Part shown: positions 17,811-27,031 of the stretch, piece by piece
Layout: every line of letters begins with the position of its first letter
Numbering within the stretch: the first letter of the stretch is position 1
DNA from: UBA8401 sp041665525
Lineage (GTDB): Bacteria; Bacteroidota; Ignavibacteria; UBA10030; UBA8401
DNA length: 64,000 bases
NCBI GenBank assembly: GCA_041665525.1
Contig: JBAYIS010000007.1
Span: 1 to 64,000 of the forward strand
Direction: 5' to 3'
Program-made: the position numbers and the translations under genes
The notes under the pieces: model-generated
Seen by the model: the letters and a program-made list of their open reading frames with translations, nothing else
The model's database searches: none
Told to the model about the DNA's origin: nothing

Positions 17811-18071
17811 TTATCGTGCACGCACCAGCTCATCTTCGATGAACATGCGCACGTTGGGTTTCACAAAAAGGTTATCGATACCGATCTCCCCGAGCGCAAG
17901 TGCAATTACCGATGCTTTGCGCGACGGATGAAGTTTTTTGTTCACAACGATAATCTGCTGATCCTTTAGGATACAGTATCCTCCGTCAAAATCCCCTTTT
18001 TCATAACGGATCTTCATCCCCATTTCCGAGGAGAGTTCTTCCAGGTCCGGTAAAAAATCTTCAGCATTCAT
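17811..18071 (-). CDS. Small conserved-looking hypothetical protein
   Basis: 86-residue acidic/basic mixed protein with no signal peptide or membrane segment. I do not recognise a named family. A YCILKDQQIIVVNKK beta-hairpin-like segment followed by a helix (ASVIALALGEIGI) suggests a compact alpha/beta fold. It begins 4 bases downstream of the M6 protease stop and ends 50 bases before aroQ, so it is very probably translated from the same message. Codon use looks like that of its neighbours. Confidence 0.75.
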   Translation of the reverse strand: MNAEDFLPDLEELSSEMGMKIRYEKGDFDGGYCILKDQQIIVVNKKLHPSRKASVIALALGEIGIDNLFVKPNVRMFIEDELVRAR

Positions 18072-18075
18072 AACT

Positions 18076-20838
18076 CTATTTCAACACCATCATTTTTTTT
18101 GTTTGTGAAAAATTTCCGGAACGAAGCGTATACAAATAAATACCGCTGCTCAGATTCGAGGCATCAAACGCGATCGAATGAGTCCCGGCGGATTGTTTCT
18201 CGTTGACCAGTGTCCGCACCTGACGGCCGAGCATATCGTACACCACCAGCGAAACGCTTCGATCCGACGGTACTGCATAGGTAATGGTAGTCGCCGGATT
18301 GAACGGATTCGGATAGTTGTTGAAAAGCGCCATTGACATCGGGACAGCAGCGTCTATATCCGGCGTCGAAGTAATTCCATTCATCCAATCCAGTACTTTC
18401 GTTATCGCAACAGATTTGTAGGAGACACCGGCAATACTGTCGTTCGCCCCTTCCAGCCCGAACGACCAGAAAACAGTTTTCCCACCGCTTGTTGGATGTT
18501 CCCACCACAAACCTCCATAATTTGTCCCGCTGGTGGTATTCCACCGAAACATCGGAGATACGGCAAGTGTATCCGCATCAAATTGGTCCGGTGAAGTCTG
18601 GTTCGGAATTGCATCGCCACCTGCCAGGCTTAATTTCGGAATCAAATACCCGAGCGGATCCGTCGGTATGCCGATCAGATTTTTTCCGAACGCAATGTTT
18701 TTCGTCCAGGTCGCGTGGAGCAGATCCGCCGTGTAAGGACTGTTTCGCTTCCACATGTCCTCCAAAACGTTTTGCCCTGAGATGAAGATATTTCCACCGT
18801 TATTCTGATATGTGATGAGCAGTTGTGCCAGGGAGTCGGTAATGATATCGGATCGTTTCCGGCCGGAAACAATCACCACAATAGAACGTGCCGGGAGCTG
18901 CATAAAGGAAAGAGAATTTTCACGCGTGGAAACGATCTCGTAAAATTTTCCTGTTTTGTCCAACAGTTTCCGGTATTCCAATCCGATATTCTCAAAAGTT
19001 GTAACGGTATCCAGATCGACAAGAACCATAGCAGGATATCCCAGCAATACCTCGAAAGTTTTTTGAAAATCACCTTGAGGAGTAGTGATATTTACCGTGA
19101 CCGGTATGATGCGAGCAATTGCCGACGGATCCGCAGCCACATTCACGCTGAACGTGCTGTCAAGAGAATAGAGTCCGGCGATTCCGAATTGTTCTGCTGT
19201 CGTATCGATTGTAATATCTTCCACGGTTGTTGAGATTTTAACTTTTGCTTCCGCAGTACTGACCGGATAGATGTTTTTCATCTTCAACCGGATGCTTCCG
19301 GTTTCTCCTGCATCGATCCTTCCATTGGAATTACCGCCGCTCCCTTCTTCGAACGCTGCACCGAGAAGCTGGATGTACGGCCGCGTACCAACATCCAGAT
19401 CTGCATACATGTTCGTATCCGGATCACTGATATTCCTTACGCCTACATAGGATGCAAGATTGACATATGCATCGCTGTTCGGCTTACTCGCCTCATCAAA
19501 GTTTCGGTTATTGGAAGTTCCCGGGAACGGATCTCCGGCATCGCCTCTGTTCGAACTAATGTTCAGACCGCGCAATCCGTCCGCCTGTTCAAGATCGACC
19601 ATGTATCTGCTCTCATCCCGGTTGTTCGTTTTTGTGGGATCGACATGAAAGATTAACAATCCTGCGTTCATCAAATATGTATCGAATCCTTTTTTCTGCC
19701 TGTTTTCGATAAGGAAATATTGTCCGCCAGCTACTCCTTTTACGTAGAGTTTCATGACATCCGGATACTTTTCCGCGTAACGAATCTTTTGATTCGGCAG
19801 ATGGGTAGAGACAATCATCGGCGTCACCCAGCCGAGCTTTTCTTTGCACCATGCACTCATATGTGCAGGAACTTCTTCGTGATTTTGGTCTCCGCCATAA
19901 CTTCCCGCAGCCATTAAACACCAACCGCCGAGTCCTTCGGAAGTACCATCCGTATCATAAAGATCCGGCAAACCGAAAATATGACCAAATTCGTGCGTGA
20001 AAACTCCGATCGCTTTAGGATTGGTGCCCGAGTTGTTGTTGCCACTCAGCTCCGGTTGAATGGCGTAATCGCCGTCGAAGATCACCGGCAATCCTTCATA
20101 GGTATCATTGGTAATGTACCGGCCCGCTGCCGTGACATTATCCGGATTAATGATTGATTCACTCACATCGGTCTTACGCTGATTCAATCTCCATCGGACA
20201 TTCCAGCGATGGGACCAGATATTGTCAGCGCCGGACGCGGCGTCGCCGCCGGTGTGAACAACTCCGACATACGGCACATGCGCTCCCTCTGCGTCAACAT
20301 AACTCACATATTTTGAGAAATCTACGGTATCATCCGCCAGGACAAAGACATCGATCGTAAAATCCGTGCCGCCATACATCAATCCTGCATTTCGGTCACC
20401 GCCATCGTGCACATAATAGTCGAATGTTCGCGGCGCTGTATACCATCCGAGACATTTTCCCGTCATATATAATTGGTTATAGGAATTTTCCAGGTAAAAA
20501 TCCGTCATGGTCCCGGTTGGATTCGGACCATCAAACAATAGCTGTTGAAACTTCGCTGTTGATATTTTCGAGGATGTGGCGGAGTATGTTCCGAAAATGA
20601 CAGGAACATTTGTTGTTTCCATCGCCGCAGCAGATTGCTTCATCAATCCAAGTGATTTTCCATCACGCTTCATCCGGAACCGTTCAGCCCAATACCCCTG
20701 ACCGTAATCCTGTTGGATGCGCTTAATGCTGGCGCGCAAATGTTCGGGAATTGGTTGATTTTTTGGAGGTGGAACAGTGCCGAAGACAAATGTCACGGCC
20801 AGCAGGGAAGCAAGGAAGGAAAATTTTAACAATTGCAT
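18076..20838 (-). CDS. Secreted M6-family metalloprotease with T9SS type A sorting domain
   Basis: 920 residues. A signal peptide (hydrophobic run ending VTFVFG) is preceded by the Shine-Dalgarno-like AAAGGA about 8 bases before the ATG. The M6 (immune inhibitor A-like) catalytic domain carries the zinc motif HEFGHIFGLPDLYD near residue 281. A beta-sandwich region and a Rossmann-like segment around residues 620-730 follow. The last 85 residues form a type A sorting domain (NYPNPFNPATTI, then YDMLGRQVRTL and FSQTKKMMVLK), which directs export by the type IX system and surface attachment. It probably degrades extracellular protein. It heads the aroQ unit; a candidate structured leader lies at 20875-20923. 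Confidence 0.93.
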   Translation of the reverse strand: MQLLKFSFLASLLAVTFVFGTVPPPKNQPIPEHLRASIKRIQQDYGQGYWAERFRMKRDGKSLGLMKQSAAAMETTNVPVIFGTYSATSSKISTAKFQQLLFDGPNPTGTMTDFYLENSYNQLYMTGKCLGWYTAPRTFDYYVHDGGDRNAGLMYGGTDFTIDVFVLADDTVDFSKYVSYVDAEGAHVPYVGVVHTGGDAASGADNIWSHRWNVRWRLNQRKTDVSESIINPDNVTAAGRYITNDTYEGLPVIFDGDYAIQPELSGNNNSGTNPKAIGVFTHEFGHIFGLPDLYDTDGTSEGLGGWCLMAAGSYGGDQNHEEVPAHMSAWCKEKLGWVTPMIVSTHLPNQKIRYAEKYPDVMKLYVKGVAGGQYFLIENRQKKGFDTYLMNAGLLIFHVDPTKTNNRDESRYMVDLEQADGLRGLNISSNRGDAGDPFPGTSNNRNFDEASKPNSDAYVNLASYVGVRNISDPDTNMYADLDVGTRPYIQLLGAAFEEGSGGNSNGRIDAGETGSIRLKMKNIYPVSTAEAKVKISTTVEDITIDTTAEQFGIAGLYSLDSTFSVNVAADPSAIARIIPVTVNITTPQGDFQKTFEVLLGYPAMVLVDLDTVTTFENIGLEYRKLLDKTGKFYEIVSTRENSLSFMQLPARSIVVIVSGRKRSDIITDSLAQLLITYQNNGGNIFISGQNVLEDMWKRNSPYTADLLHATWTKNIAFGKNLIGIPTDPLGYLIPKLSLAGGDAIPNQTSPDQFDADTLAVSPMFRWNTTSGTNYGGLWWEHPTSGGKTVFWSFGLEGANDSIAGVSYKSVAITKVLDWMNGITSTPDIDAAVPMSMALFNNYPNPFNPATTITYAVPSDRSVSLVVYDMLGRQVRTLVNEKQSAGTHSIAFDASNLSSGIYLYTLRSGNFSQTKKMMVLK

Positions 20839-20874
20839 TGTTGTGATCCTTTCATTTTGTAGAGATGATCAAAC

Positions 20875-20923
20875 GAACCTGCGTCATCGGTTTCTTCCGA
20901 CGAGCACTCCTGCTTTGCGGTTC
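20875..20923 (-). promoter_or_regulatory. Candidate structured RNA leader of the M6 protease
   Basis: On the minus strand a closing stem GAACC/GGTTC (20923-20919 with 20879-20875) encloses about 39 bases. These hold a GCAAAGC motif, a possible GCA/TGC pair and an inner hairpin built from GTCGG, a purine loop AAGAAA and CCGATGAC. It ends about 36 bases before the ATG. The GCAAAGC and GGTTC elements loosely recall the 3' half of a class I cyclic-di-GMP (GEMM) riboswitch, but the 5' half is missing, so I make no identification. Confidence 0.3.
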
Positions 20924-21023
20924 TTTTTCCTAATAAATTGTATTATTTCCAATGTATTAAAATTATATCAGCTATTCAAATGGTGGAAGAGCACCAGGAT
21001 GTACGATTGTAGACAAGGCAACA

Positions 21024-21545
21024 TCATTCTTCGTTAGGAGGCGATTGTTTAAACGGTTTTACCACAAGAATGAACGGGATGGTAAAGTAACATAATTGTG
21101 CTATGAACGGCAGACCAGCCAGTGCGGTCAAGCGATGAATCATCGCTTTTCGTAACTCTTCTAACGGCCAGTTTCCCCAATAATTTAATTCGACGAGTTT
21201 CCAGTCCAGCCAAAAACAATACAGTTCTACCGGAATAAAGAGGAAGAACAAGAGAGCACTCATCAGCAGCCATCCATCCTGCTTGAATGTACGACGAGTC
21301 GTTTTCAAAAATCCGATAGCGGAAAGTAGAACAATAGGGTAACTGAAGAATGCAATGATGGAACGTTCGGCAATCAAATGATAGACTTCCCGTTCCCGTG
21401 CAGCGCCGATGGAGTCGTTGAATTCCGCCGTGCCGAATTTTACCAGAGAACCGGCGGCATAGTTCTTTGCTGTCGATGAAGCAAGCCAAGTGGCAGCAGA
21501 AACAAGAAGGAGAATAAGGAAAAATAGAGTAATCGGACGTTCCAT
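21024..21545 (-). CDS. Small integral membrane protein, function unknown
   Basis: 173 residues with four predicted membrane segments: about 5-22 (FFLILLLVSAATWLA), 62-80, 92-112 and 143-162. A roughly 30-residue loop between the first two holds several charged residues. No family is recognised and no catalytic motif is visible. ATG start with the signal-like first helix directly after it. It lies between the M6 protease unit and the NamZ-like gene on the same strand, 35 bp downstream of the NamZ-like stop, so it may be the last gene of that long operon. Confidence 0.75.
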   Translation of the reverse strand: MERPITLFFLILLLVSAATWLASSTAKNYAAGSLVKFGTAEFNDSIGAAREREVYHLIAERSIIAFFSYPIVLLSAIGFLKTTRRTFKQDGWLLMSALLFFLFIPVELYCFWLDWKLVELNYWGNWPLEELRKAMIHRLTALAGLPFIAQLCYFTIPFILVVKPFKQSPPNEE

Positions 21546-21580
21546 AATAAAAAATGAAAAAGAATTCTAGCTGTGTTCAA

Positions 21581-22804
21581 TCAATTATATAACAAATATT
21601 TCTTTCGAATTTTTAAATATTCTGTGATATCGCTCTCCCATGACGCAGCAATGGATGCAGCTGAAACGCCGCGCAGAAGATTTTTCCGTAACATGTCCGT
21701 TCCGGCAACCTTGTCGAACATTGCGAGCCGATTTGAATCCGAATGTAAGAATGGATTCTTTGCAGGATAAAGCGCGATCAACGCTTCGATCACGTGCAAC
21801 TGAATTTCAGTCAGCTGGATAACAGTACGGTCCGTAATATGGATCTGCACTCCGGAAAGCCGTTTGCCGGACATCGCACCGTAGTATGGAGTATAGTGGA
21901 CGGGACGAAAACGAACTCCGGGCAATTCTTTTGCGTTCAGTACTGCAGCGAGTTCCGCGCCATTGATCCATTCCTGACCAATCATTTGGAATGGCATCGT
22001 ATAACCGACGCCGATATTCACTGACTCAAGTTCCCCGAGCATGCCGATGGCGGAATAGAGCATCGCGGTTTCGGCGGTCGGAATATGCGGAGAAGTCGGG
22101 ATCCACGGCAGTTTTGTATTTTCCCAGTGCATCCATCGTTTCCAATTCTCCATAGTTACGACCGTTAATGAACATTTCTTCCCGCCGGCCAGCCAGCCTT
22201 CGCCATTTACCATCTGTGCAAACTCTCCGCACGTCATGCCATATACGTACGGAATCGGATACTGGCCGACAAAGGAGCGGAATTTTAGATCAAGCACATT
22301 CCCTTCCACTCTGTTCCCATTCAATGGATTAGGACGGTCGAGCACGATGACTTCGATATTCTGTTCCGCTGCTGCCTCCATCACATTGGCAAGTGTGTTG
22401 ATATAGGTGTATGAACGGGTACCAATATCTTGAATGTCATAGACAAGCAGATCGATCCCTTTCAACATCTCCGGCGACGGTTTGCGGTGCTTCCCATATA
22501 AAGAATACACCGGAAGTCCAGTGGCCGGATCGGTAAAGGATTCAATTTTTGCGCCTGCCGGCACATCACCGCGAACACCATGTTCGGGTCCGAACAGCGC
22601 CACCAGCTTTACGTTCGGCGCTTTCGCCAAAACATCGATTGTTGATATGTATTTCGCCGTAACACCGGTAGGGTTCGTAACAAGGCCAACCCGCTTCCCT
22701 TGTAACAGCGAAAATCCCGATTCAGCAAGGACATCGATACCGGGTTTCACCTGTGCGGATAGGAACGCTGTGCAGATGAAAAGAAAGAGAAAAAGATTTG
22801 ACAT
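21581..22804 (-). CDS. Exo-beta-N-acetylmuramidase NamZ-like protein (DUF1343)
   Basis: About 407 residues from the ATG at 22804, chosen because a typical signal peptide (LFLFLFICTAFLSAQ) follows at once. The DUF1343 hallmarks are GKRVGLVTNPTG, a LFGPEHG segment, LPVYSLYG and YDIQDIGTRSYTY. Characterised members (NamZ) release terminal N-acetylmuramic acid from peptidoglycan fragments, and cell-wall recycling in the periplasm is the likely role. It follows a small secreted protein by 8 bp and lies at the 3' end of a ten-gene same-strand run. Confidence 0.88.
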   Translation of the reverse strand: MSNLFLFLFICTAFLSAQVKPGIDVLAESGFSLLQGKRVGLVTNPTGVTAKYISTIDVLAKAPNVKLVALFGPEHGVRGDVPAGAKIESFTDPATGLPVYSLYGKHRKPSPEMLKGIDLLVYDIQDIGTRSYTYINTLANVMEAAAEQNIEVIVLDRPNPLNGNRVEGNVLDLKFRSFVGQYPIPYVYGMTCGEFAQMVNGEGWLAGGKKCSLTVVTMENWKRWMHWENTKLPWIPTSPHIPTAETAMLYSAIGMLGELESVNIGVGYTMPFQMIGQEWINGAELAAVLNAKELPGVRFRPVHYTPYYGAMSGKRLSGVQIHITDRTVIQLTEIQLHVIEALIALYPAKNPFLHSDSNRLAMFDKVAGTDMLRKNLLRGVSAASIAASWESDITEYLKIRKKYLLYN

Positions 22805-22812
22805 GGAAGTTT

Positions 22813-23202
22813 TCAAAATTGTCCAATCGTGAAAATCCATCGGAGCGACTTCGGTTGATACTTATAATATCCTGTTTGCTGCCCGCTGCTGTCCAGCAAT
22901 TCAAACCGTTGATACAACCGGCTCCAACGTTTGATTCCTTCTTTCGGAACATCACGGTCGAAGGCCACTTTCATTTCCGGATCGGTGATAATCATTTCAT
23001 ACTTAAGGAACTGATCGGTCGTATCGAAAAACTCAATCCGATTATACCGCATATTCTCCTTTGCATATCCCACCCACTTCCCTTGCTTGTTGTAATAGTC
23101 GGTCCGCTGGAATTTCACGTGATACCGTTCCGTGTAGTCCTGCGCCGGAAGTAATGAAATCACCGTCATCACCATCAATATTTTCATTACTATTGTCTTC
23201 AT
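22813..23202 (-). CDS. Small secreted hypothetical protein
   Basis: 129 residues. The signal peptide covers residues 1-20 (ending SLLPAQ) and the mature protein is basic, with many aromatic residues and two beta-rich Y-x-K-Y-Q-type repeats. Family not recognised. Its ATG overlaps the stop of the DUF1684 gene (TAATG at 23200-23204), so the two are probably co-translated. A cofactor-free periplasmic binding or stress protein is possible, but nothing in the sequence settles this. Confidence 0.72.
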   Translation of the reverse strand: MKTIVMKILMVMTVISLLPAQDYTERYHVKFQRTDYYNKQGKWVGYAKENMRYNRIEFFDTTDQFLKYEMIITDPEMKVAFDRDVPKEGIKRWSRLYQRFELLDSSGQQTGYYKYQPKSLRWIFTIGQF

Positions 23203-24047
23203 TACGGATGGTGCTTGTATTTTTTTTCGCCCGCTTCTATCCGCACAGGAAGTCTATTTTCTGGTGTCGGGACCGGACAAGTCGCATAATCCGTAAACAC
23301 GCAAGGAGGATTATACGATTTATTAAAATCTAAAACGATTTTACCTTCCTTCGGAGGAAGAGTATAGAGAAATCTTCCGGCGCCGTAGGTTTCTTTTCCG
23401 TTGGTCTTATCGCCGAACACAAAGAAATATTCTGTTTCTCCATCCTCGACGGTCGGCTCCAGCGAATATTCTTTTCCATTCAGCATAAAATGGGCAACTC
23501 CGGGCGCAATTCCCTCCTGTGTCAGACCGGGGATGACGGTCGGTATCTCCACTTTCTTAGGAACTGAGTACGGTGTCCAGCGCGCTTCAATTTTCCACTC
23601 CATCACCACAGGAAAACGATCTACTCCGGTAAAATTTTTCCGGGCCGGCGTTTCGGCATCCCAAATGCGGACGGCAAATTTTCCTCCGCGTTCGATCACT
23701 GCAACCGCTTTTGTACCGATAATGACCCTGTCTGTCTCCGCCGCCACCGGGCCGGAAACGAACGGCTTCCCGTTCAATAATCCATTCACTCCATTCTTTA
23801 ATCGCACAGTGATCGAACCTTTGTTTACCAGGATCGACCCAATATCATTTATCGGATTCTCACCTTCCTTCAACCAATCTAATGCGATGAGACTCAGCCA
23901 CCCGTGATCGCGCTGCAGCCCTTTCAATCTCCTTTCGTGCCAACGGTCGATTTCCTGTTTATACATTTTAAATTCAACAGAAGGAGCGACGTGATCTTGT
24001 GCAGCAAGGAAACCGATGGTGAAACAAATAAAAAGTGCTAATTTCAT
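23202..24047 (-). CDS. DUF1684 family secreted protein
   Basis: About 281 residues from ATG 24047. That start has AGGAG about 8 bases upstream and is followed by a signal peptide (LALFICFTIGFLAAQ); the frame open to 24074 adds nine residues without such support. DUF1684 hallmarks include W-H-x-x-R near the N-terminus, GWLSLIALDWLKEGEN, and the C-terminal FNKSYNPPCVFTDYATCPVP and ENRLPVRIEAGEK. No biochemical activity is established for the family as far as I know. It lies after the barrel protein by 67 bp and is coupled to the small secreted protein after it. Confidence 0.88.
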   Translation of the reverse strand: MKLALFICFTIGFLAAQDHVAPSVEFKMYKQEIDRWHERRLKGLQRDHGWLSLIALDWLKEGENPINDIGSILVNKGSITVRLKNGVNGLLNGKPFVSGPVAAETDRVIIGTKAVAVIERGGKFAVRIWDAETPARKNFTGVDRFPVVMEWKIEARWTPYSVPKKVEIPTVIPGLTQEGIAPGVAHFMLNGKEYSLEPTVEDGETEYFFVFGDKTNGKETYGAGRFLYTLPPKEGKIVLDFNKSYNPPCVFTDYATCPVPTPENRLPVRIEAGEKKYKHHP

Positions 24048-24114
24048 TAATGATGCTCCTTCGATCGTATTCATTTCAACGTTTATACTGATCTTTTAAG
24101 TTCCGGAGAGTGAA

Positions 24115-24930
24115 TCATTCAATCGAAAATCCAATTGTGCTCAGTTCTCTGTGTTGTGGAAAGAATTGCCCGCGCTCATCCAATCCCTTTCGGTATTGCA
24201 GCGCCAATCGCAGGACTCTACCCGGCTGCATAGGAAAGGCAATCCCTATTTGCATCGTATTGGTTGCAGCAAATTCAGCTTCCTGCCGGATCTTGATATC
24301 GACAGAAGCATAGAGTAGCAAACTCTCCATCCATTTTGCGATCTGCTGCTTTCCACCTATCTGCAAAGTCCAGGGGCGATTGATCCGTTGTCCGCCAACG
24401 GTGAAAATATACGCATAATCTGCTCCAAGATAGAATTGCTGGTGGATATTCTTTTCGTAAACACAGAATAATTTTAGATAATCTCGGGAATATCGGATGG
24501 CGGAAGCGAGATGCAGCCGTTCGTACCAATTATCGCTTAAGTGATGACTAGTATGGCCGGAAACTAATCGGACGAAGAGTTCGTCACTCCACGGTACGTC
24601 CAGAATCAGATAATCGACATAATAATCGTTCGAAACGATCTGTGCCTGTCCCATCGGCCGCAGTTCGAAATGGACGGACCCGCCGCAGGATGCTTGCACA
24701 TTCCTATCCACCAAAAAAACATTTAGTATCGGGAACGCTCCGCCGATGGAAGCATGTACATTTTTTGTCAGCAGAATATTTTCAACTTCCATCCGGTGAG
24801 CATGCGCGTCGGCCGCAAAGGGGGAAACATATGTCGTCTCCGGAAAGAAGTGGATTTTTTCAAACACCTGTGCTGAAACGACATCGCACAGAAGCATAAC
24901 CGGCAGGGCAATGGATGCTAGATATTTCAT
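24115..24930 (-). CDS. Outer-membrane protein, DUF1207-like
   Basis: 271 residues with a signal peptide ending VVSAQ. The mature N-terminus FFPETTYVSPFAADAHAHR and alternating-hydrophobicity strands fit the DUF1207 group of predicted outer-membrane barrels; I assign this from pattern memory, so with moderate confidence. Its ATG overlaps the trmO stop (ATGA at 24927-24930), indicating translational coupling. It is the sixth of the envelope-type products in the run from 31.2 to 21.6 kb. Confidence 0.72.
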   Translation of the reverse strand: MKYLASIALPVMLLCDVVSAQVFEKIHFFPETTYVSPFAADAHAHRMEVENILLTKNVHASIGGAFPILNVFLVDRNVQASCGGSVHFELRPMGQAQIVSNDYYVDYLILDVPWSDELFVRLVSGHTSHHLSDNWYERLHLASAIRYSRDYLKLFCVYEKNIHQQFYLGADYAYIFTVGGQRINRPWTLQIGGKQQIAKWMESLLLYASVDIKIRQEAEFAATNTMQIGIAFPMQPGRVLRLALQYRKGLDERGQFFPQHRELSTIGFSIE

Positions 24931-25739
24931 GGAGTGTTCGTCATCCAGCGTTGGTGAAATGCCATATGTGCCTGTTGGTCGTGCAGTGTCTCTTCTGCTG
25001 CATCCAGTGAAGCAATCACTTCAGTCGGATATCCGCTTTGGATTTCTGTTATGCCAACCCGTGTATCAACAATTCCGTATAAGACCCTCCATGATTTTAT
25101 CGCCATCATAAATCCACCGCTTTCGTGTTTCATAATCCTGCGGTACGAGTGCGGAAATGGATCAAAGGAAAGGATATCGATCGCACGCTCCAGCAGATGG
25201 ATATCGAATTTCTGTTCCAGCCATTCTGCCTGTTCCCGCGCACGGGAGGAAACTTCAACAGTGAACGGCACCTCATCCTGCTGTTCAATCTCCGCCAGCC
25301 ATCCTATCTCGGAATCTGGAAATGCCTCGGCGTATGGAATGTACGGTTTGATGTCTATAATTGGAGTCCCGTCCAGCAGGTCGGGATTCTCAACACGAAT
25401 GGTCCTCCCTTTCACATCAATCAGTTTGCATAATGAGAGTCCGATGGGATTGGGACGGTGGGGAGAACGGGTGGCAAAAACGCCCCGTTTGGTCCTGCCG
25501 CTGCGGGGAGGAAGCACTTTCGGTTTCCAATCGGTATTCTGGTGAAACCATGAAACGATCCAGATCCTTTCGAAACCTTCCAGATATTCTACTGCTTGAT
25601 CGAAATTCTTACCCGGAAACAGTTCGATCGTACCGATCGTCGAAGCGTTATCGACACCCGGCTGGCGGGGCGCATGTTGTTTTTCGCGATATGGTGTCCG
25701 GATAATGCCGATCGGTTCGAGTGTAAGAGTATCCGTCAT
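24927..25739 (-). CDS. trmO: tRNA (N6-threonylcarbamoyladenosine-37) N6-methyltransferase, TsaA-like
   Basis: 270 residues. The N-terminal TsaA-like beta-barrel (about 5-145) carries the family signature RSPHRPNPIGLSLCKL and a PIIDIKPYIPYAEA segment. The C-terminal half has the DUF-like extension of the long TrmO group. E. coli TrmO methylates t6A37 in threonine tRNAs using SAM. It is an odd, purely cytosolic member of an envelope operon: the YaiO stop lies one base before its ATG, and its own stop overlaps the next start, so it is embedded rather than merely adjacent. Confidence 0.92.
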   Translation of the reverse strand: MTDTLTLEPIGIIRTPYREKQHAPRQPGVDNASTIGTIELFPGKNFDQAVEYLEGFERIWIVSWFHQNTDWKPKVLPPRSGRTKRGVFATRSPHRPNPIGLSLCKLIDVKGRTIRVENPDLLDGTPIIDIKPYIPYAEAFPDSEIGWLAEIEQQDEVPFTVEVSSRAREQAEWLEQKFDIHLLERAIDILSFDPFPHSYRRIMKHESGGFMMAIKSWRVLYGIVDTRVGITEIQSGYPTEVIASLDAAEETLHDQQAHMAFHQRWMTNTP

Positions 25740-25740
25740 G

Positions 25741-27006
25741 TTAAAATTTATATTTGTATCCGATTGTGAGGGATACGATGTTCATATAATTCCCTGCAGA
25801 CCCGGGAAGTTCTTGCCGCGTTAGATCGATCATTGCATGCACCAGCGAATGATAATTGACGACATACTGATATCCGACACCAATAGTCTGTAATTTCAAA
25901 TTGTAGAACTGTGTCCCGATCGTGTCGATAATCCGGTCCTCATCTGGAGAAGCCCCGCCACCGGCACGAAACGAAGCATAATCACCTTCCCCACCGATAT
26001 ACCGCCGGACGGTGAATGACAATGATTGCGAGAAACTAAACGGTCCAGGAGTGATGTACGGTCGGAGTGAAAACCAGTACTGTTCATAGTACATTCCGAT
26101 GGAGCCGGTATAGATCGTCACATCGCTTCCGCCTGCGTAGGACAAATACCGCAGGCCAACGGAACCTTCGAAATTTTCCGGAAGTTTGAAGAATATTTCA
26201 ACTCCGATGCGGTGTTCGGGGAAAAGAGTTGAAGAGGAATATCCATAGTTAAAAAATCCATACACCCCCGGAACGATTCGGGGATACACATCGAATTCGA
26301 ATTGCATCGCTGTCATCAAAAACCGGTCAACAATATTCATCCGACCGATAAATGTGCCGAGTTCCGTCAGCCGGCTGTACTGTAAATTGAGTAATTGCTG
26401 CGGATCGAACCGTTGTGAGAAATGGTCAAACGTATATATCGCTCCCGCACTGTTCAGAATCCCTTTGGTAGCGATAGATTCCCGCAACGGACGGATCTCA
26501 GCGTTGGACTGATTGATTTCTTCCAACATCGATATGGTCACAAGCGCTTCTTCATTCCTGTTCATATCGCGGTAGATCTTTACGCGGCGGACCAAGAAGC
26601 TTTCGTCGCTCGGATATATCCGGATCGCTTCATTACAGATCGTCAGCGCTTCCGGCAGTTTATTGTCCCACATTTCCACATCGACTGCTGCGGATAAAGC
26701 ATCTTGGTGATCGGGCACTTTCGACAAGACACTCTTCAACTCTTCCCGCGCTTCGTTGTGGCGGCCGTCCCATGCAAATGTGCGAGCAAGTAGAATTCGG
26801 ATATCGGCATAGTCGGGACTCTTTTCCAATGCTCGTTTCAGCAGCATACGTGAGGAGTCCCGTTGTCCGGCAAATGCAAATTCCCTGCCAAGAAAGTACA
26901 ATTCTTCAGCTCCAAGCGAATCTATCGAGACTTGCGAGAGTAAAGATTGCGCTGCAAAAACGAGCAGGATGATAACCGGTTTCAGAAGTTGTTTCATTGA
27001 ATTCAT
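25741..27006 (-). CDS. YaiO family outer-membrane beta-barrel protein with N-terminal TPR repeats
   Basis: 421 residues. A signal peptide ending QSLLSQ is followed by about four TPR-like repeats (residues 30-190, e.g. ALEKSPDYADIRILLARTFAWDGRH). A C-terminal barrel of roughly 16 strands then closes with an aromatic-terminated strand (IGYKYKF). YaiO proteins are found with polysaccharide synthases, and the TPR-plus-barrel layout resembles exporters such as PgaA. It follows the glycosyltransferase gene by 25 bp, and export of the polymer made by that enzyme is the natural hypothesis. Confidence 0.9.
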   Translation of the reverse strand: MNSMKQLLKPVIILLVFAAQSLLSQVSIDSLGAEELYFLGREFAFAGQRDSSRMLLKRALEKSPDYADIRILLARTFAWDGRHNEAREELKSVLSKVPDHQDALSAAVDVEMWDNKLPEALTICNEAIRIYPSDESFLVRRVKIYRDMNRNEEALVTISMLEEINQSNAEIRPLRESIATKGILNSAGAIYTFDHFSQRFDPQQLLNLQYSRLTELGTFIGRMNIVDRFLMTAMQFEFDVYPRIVPGVYGFFNYGYSSSTLFPEHRIGVEIFFKLPENFEGSVGLRYLSYAGGSDVTIYTGSIGMYYEQYWFSLRPYITPGPFSFSQSLSFTVRRYIGGEGDYASFRAGGGASPDEDRIIDTIGTQFYNLKLQTIGVGYQYVVNYHSLVHAMIDLTRQELPGSAGNYMNIVSLTIGYKYKF

Positions 27007-27031
27007 AGTTACAATTTCCGGAAGTATACGA

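Noticed and set aside
20875..20923. Class I cyclic-di-GMP (GEMM) riboswitch upstream of the M6 protease
   Set aside because: Only a GCAAAGC and a GGTT element match. The GGGCAAACC-type 5' half and the conserved second stem are missing, so the named class is not supported; kept only as an unnamed candidate element.
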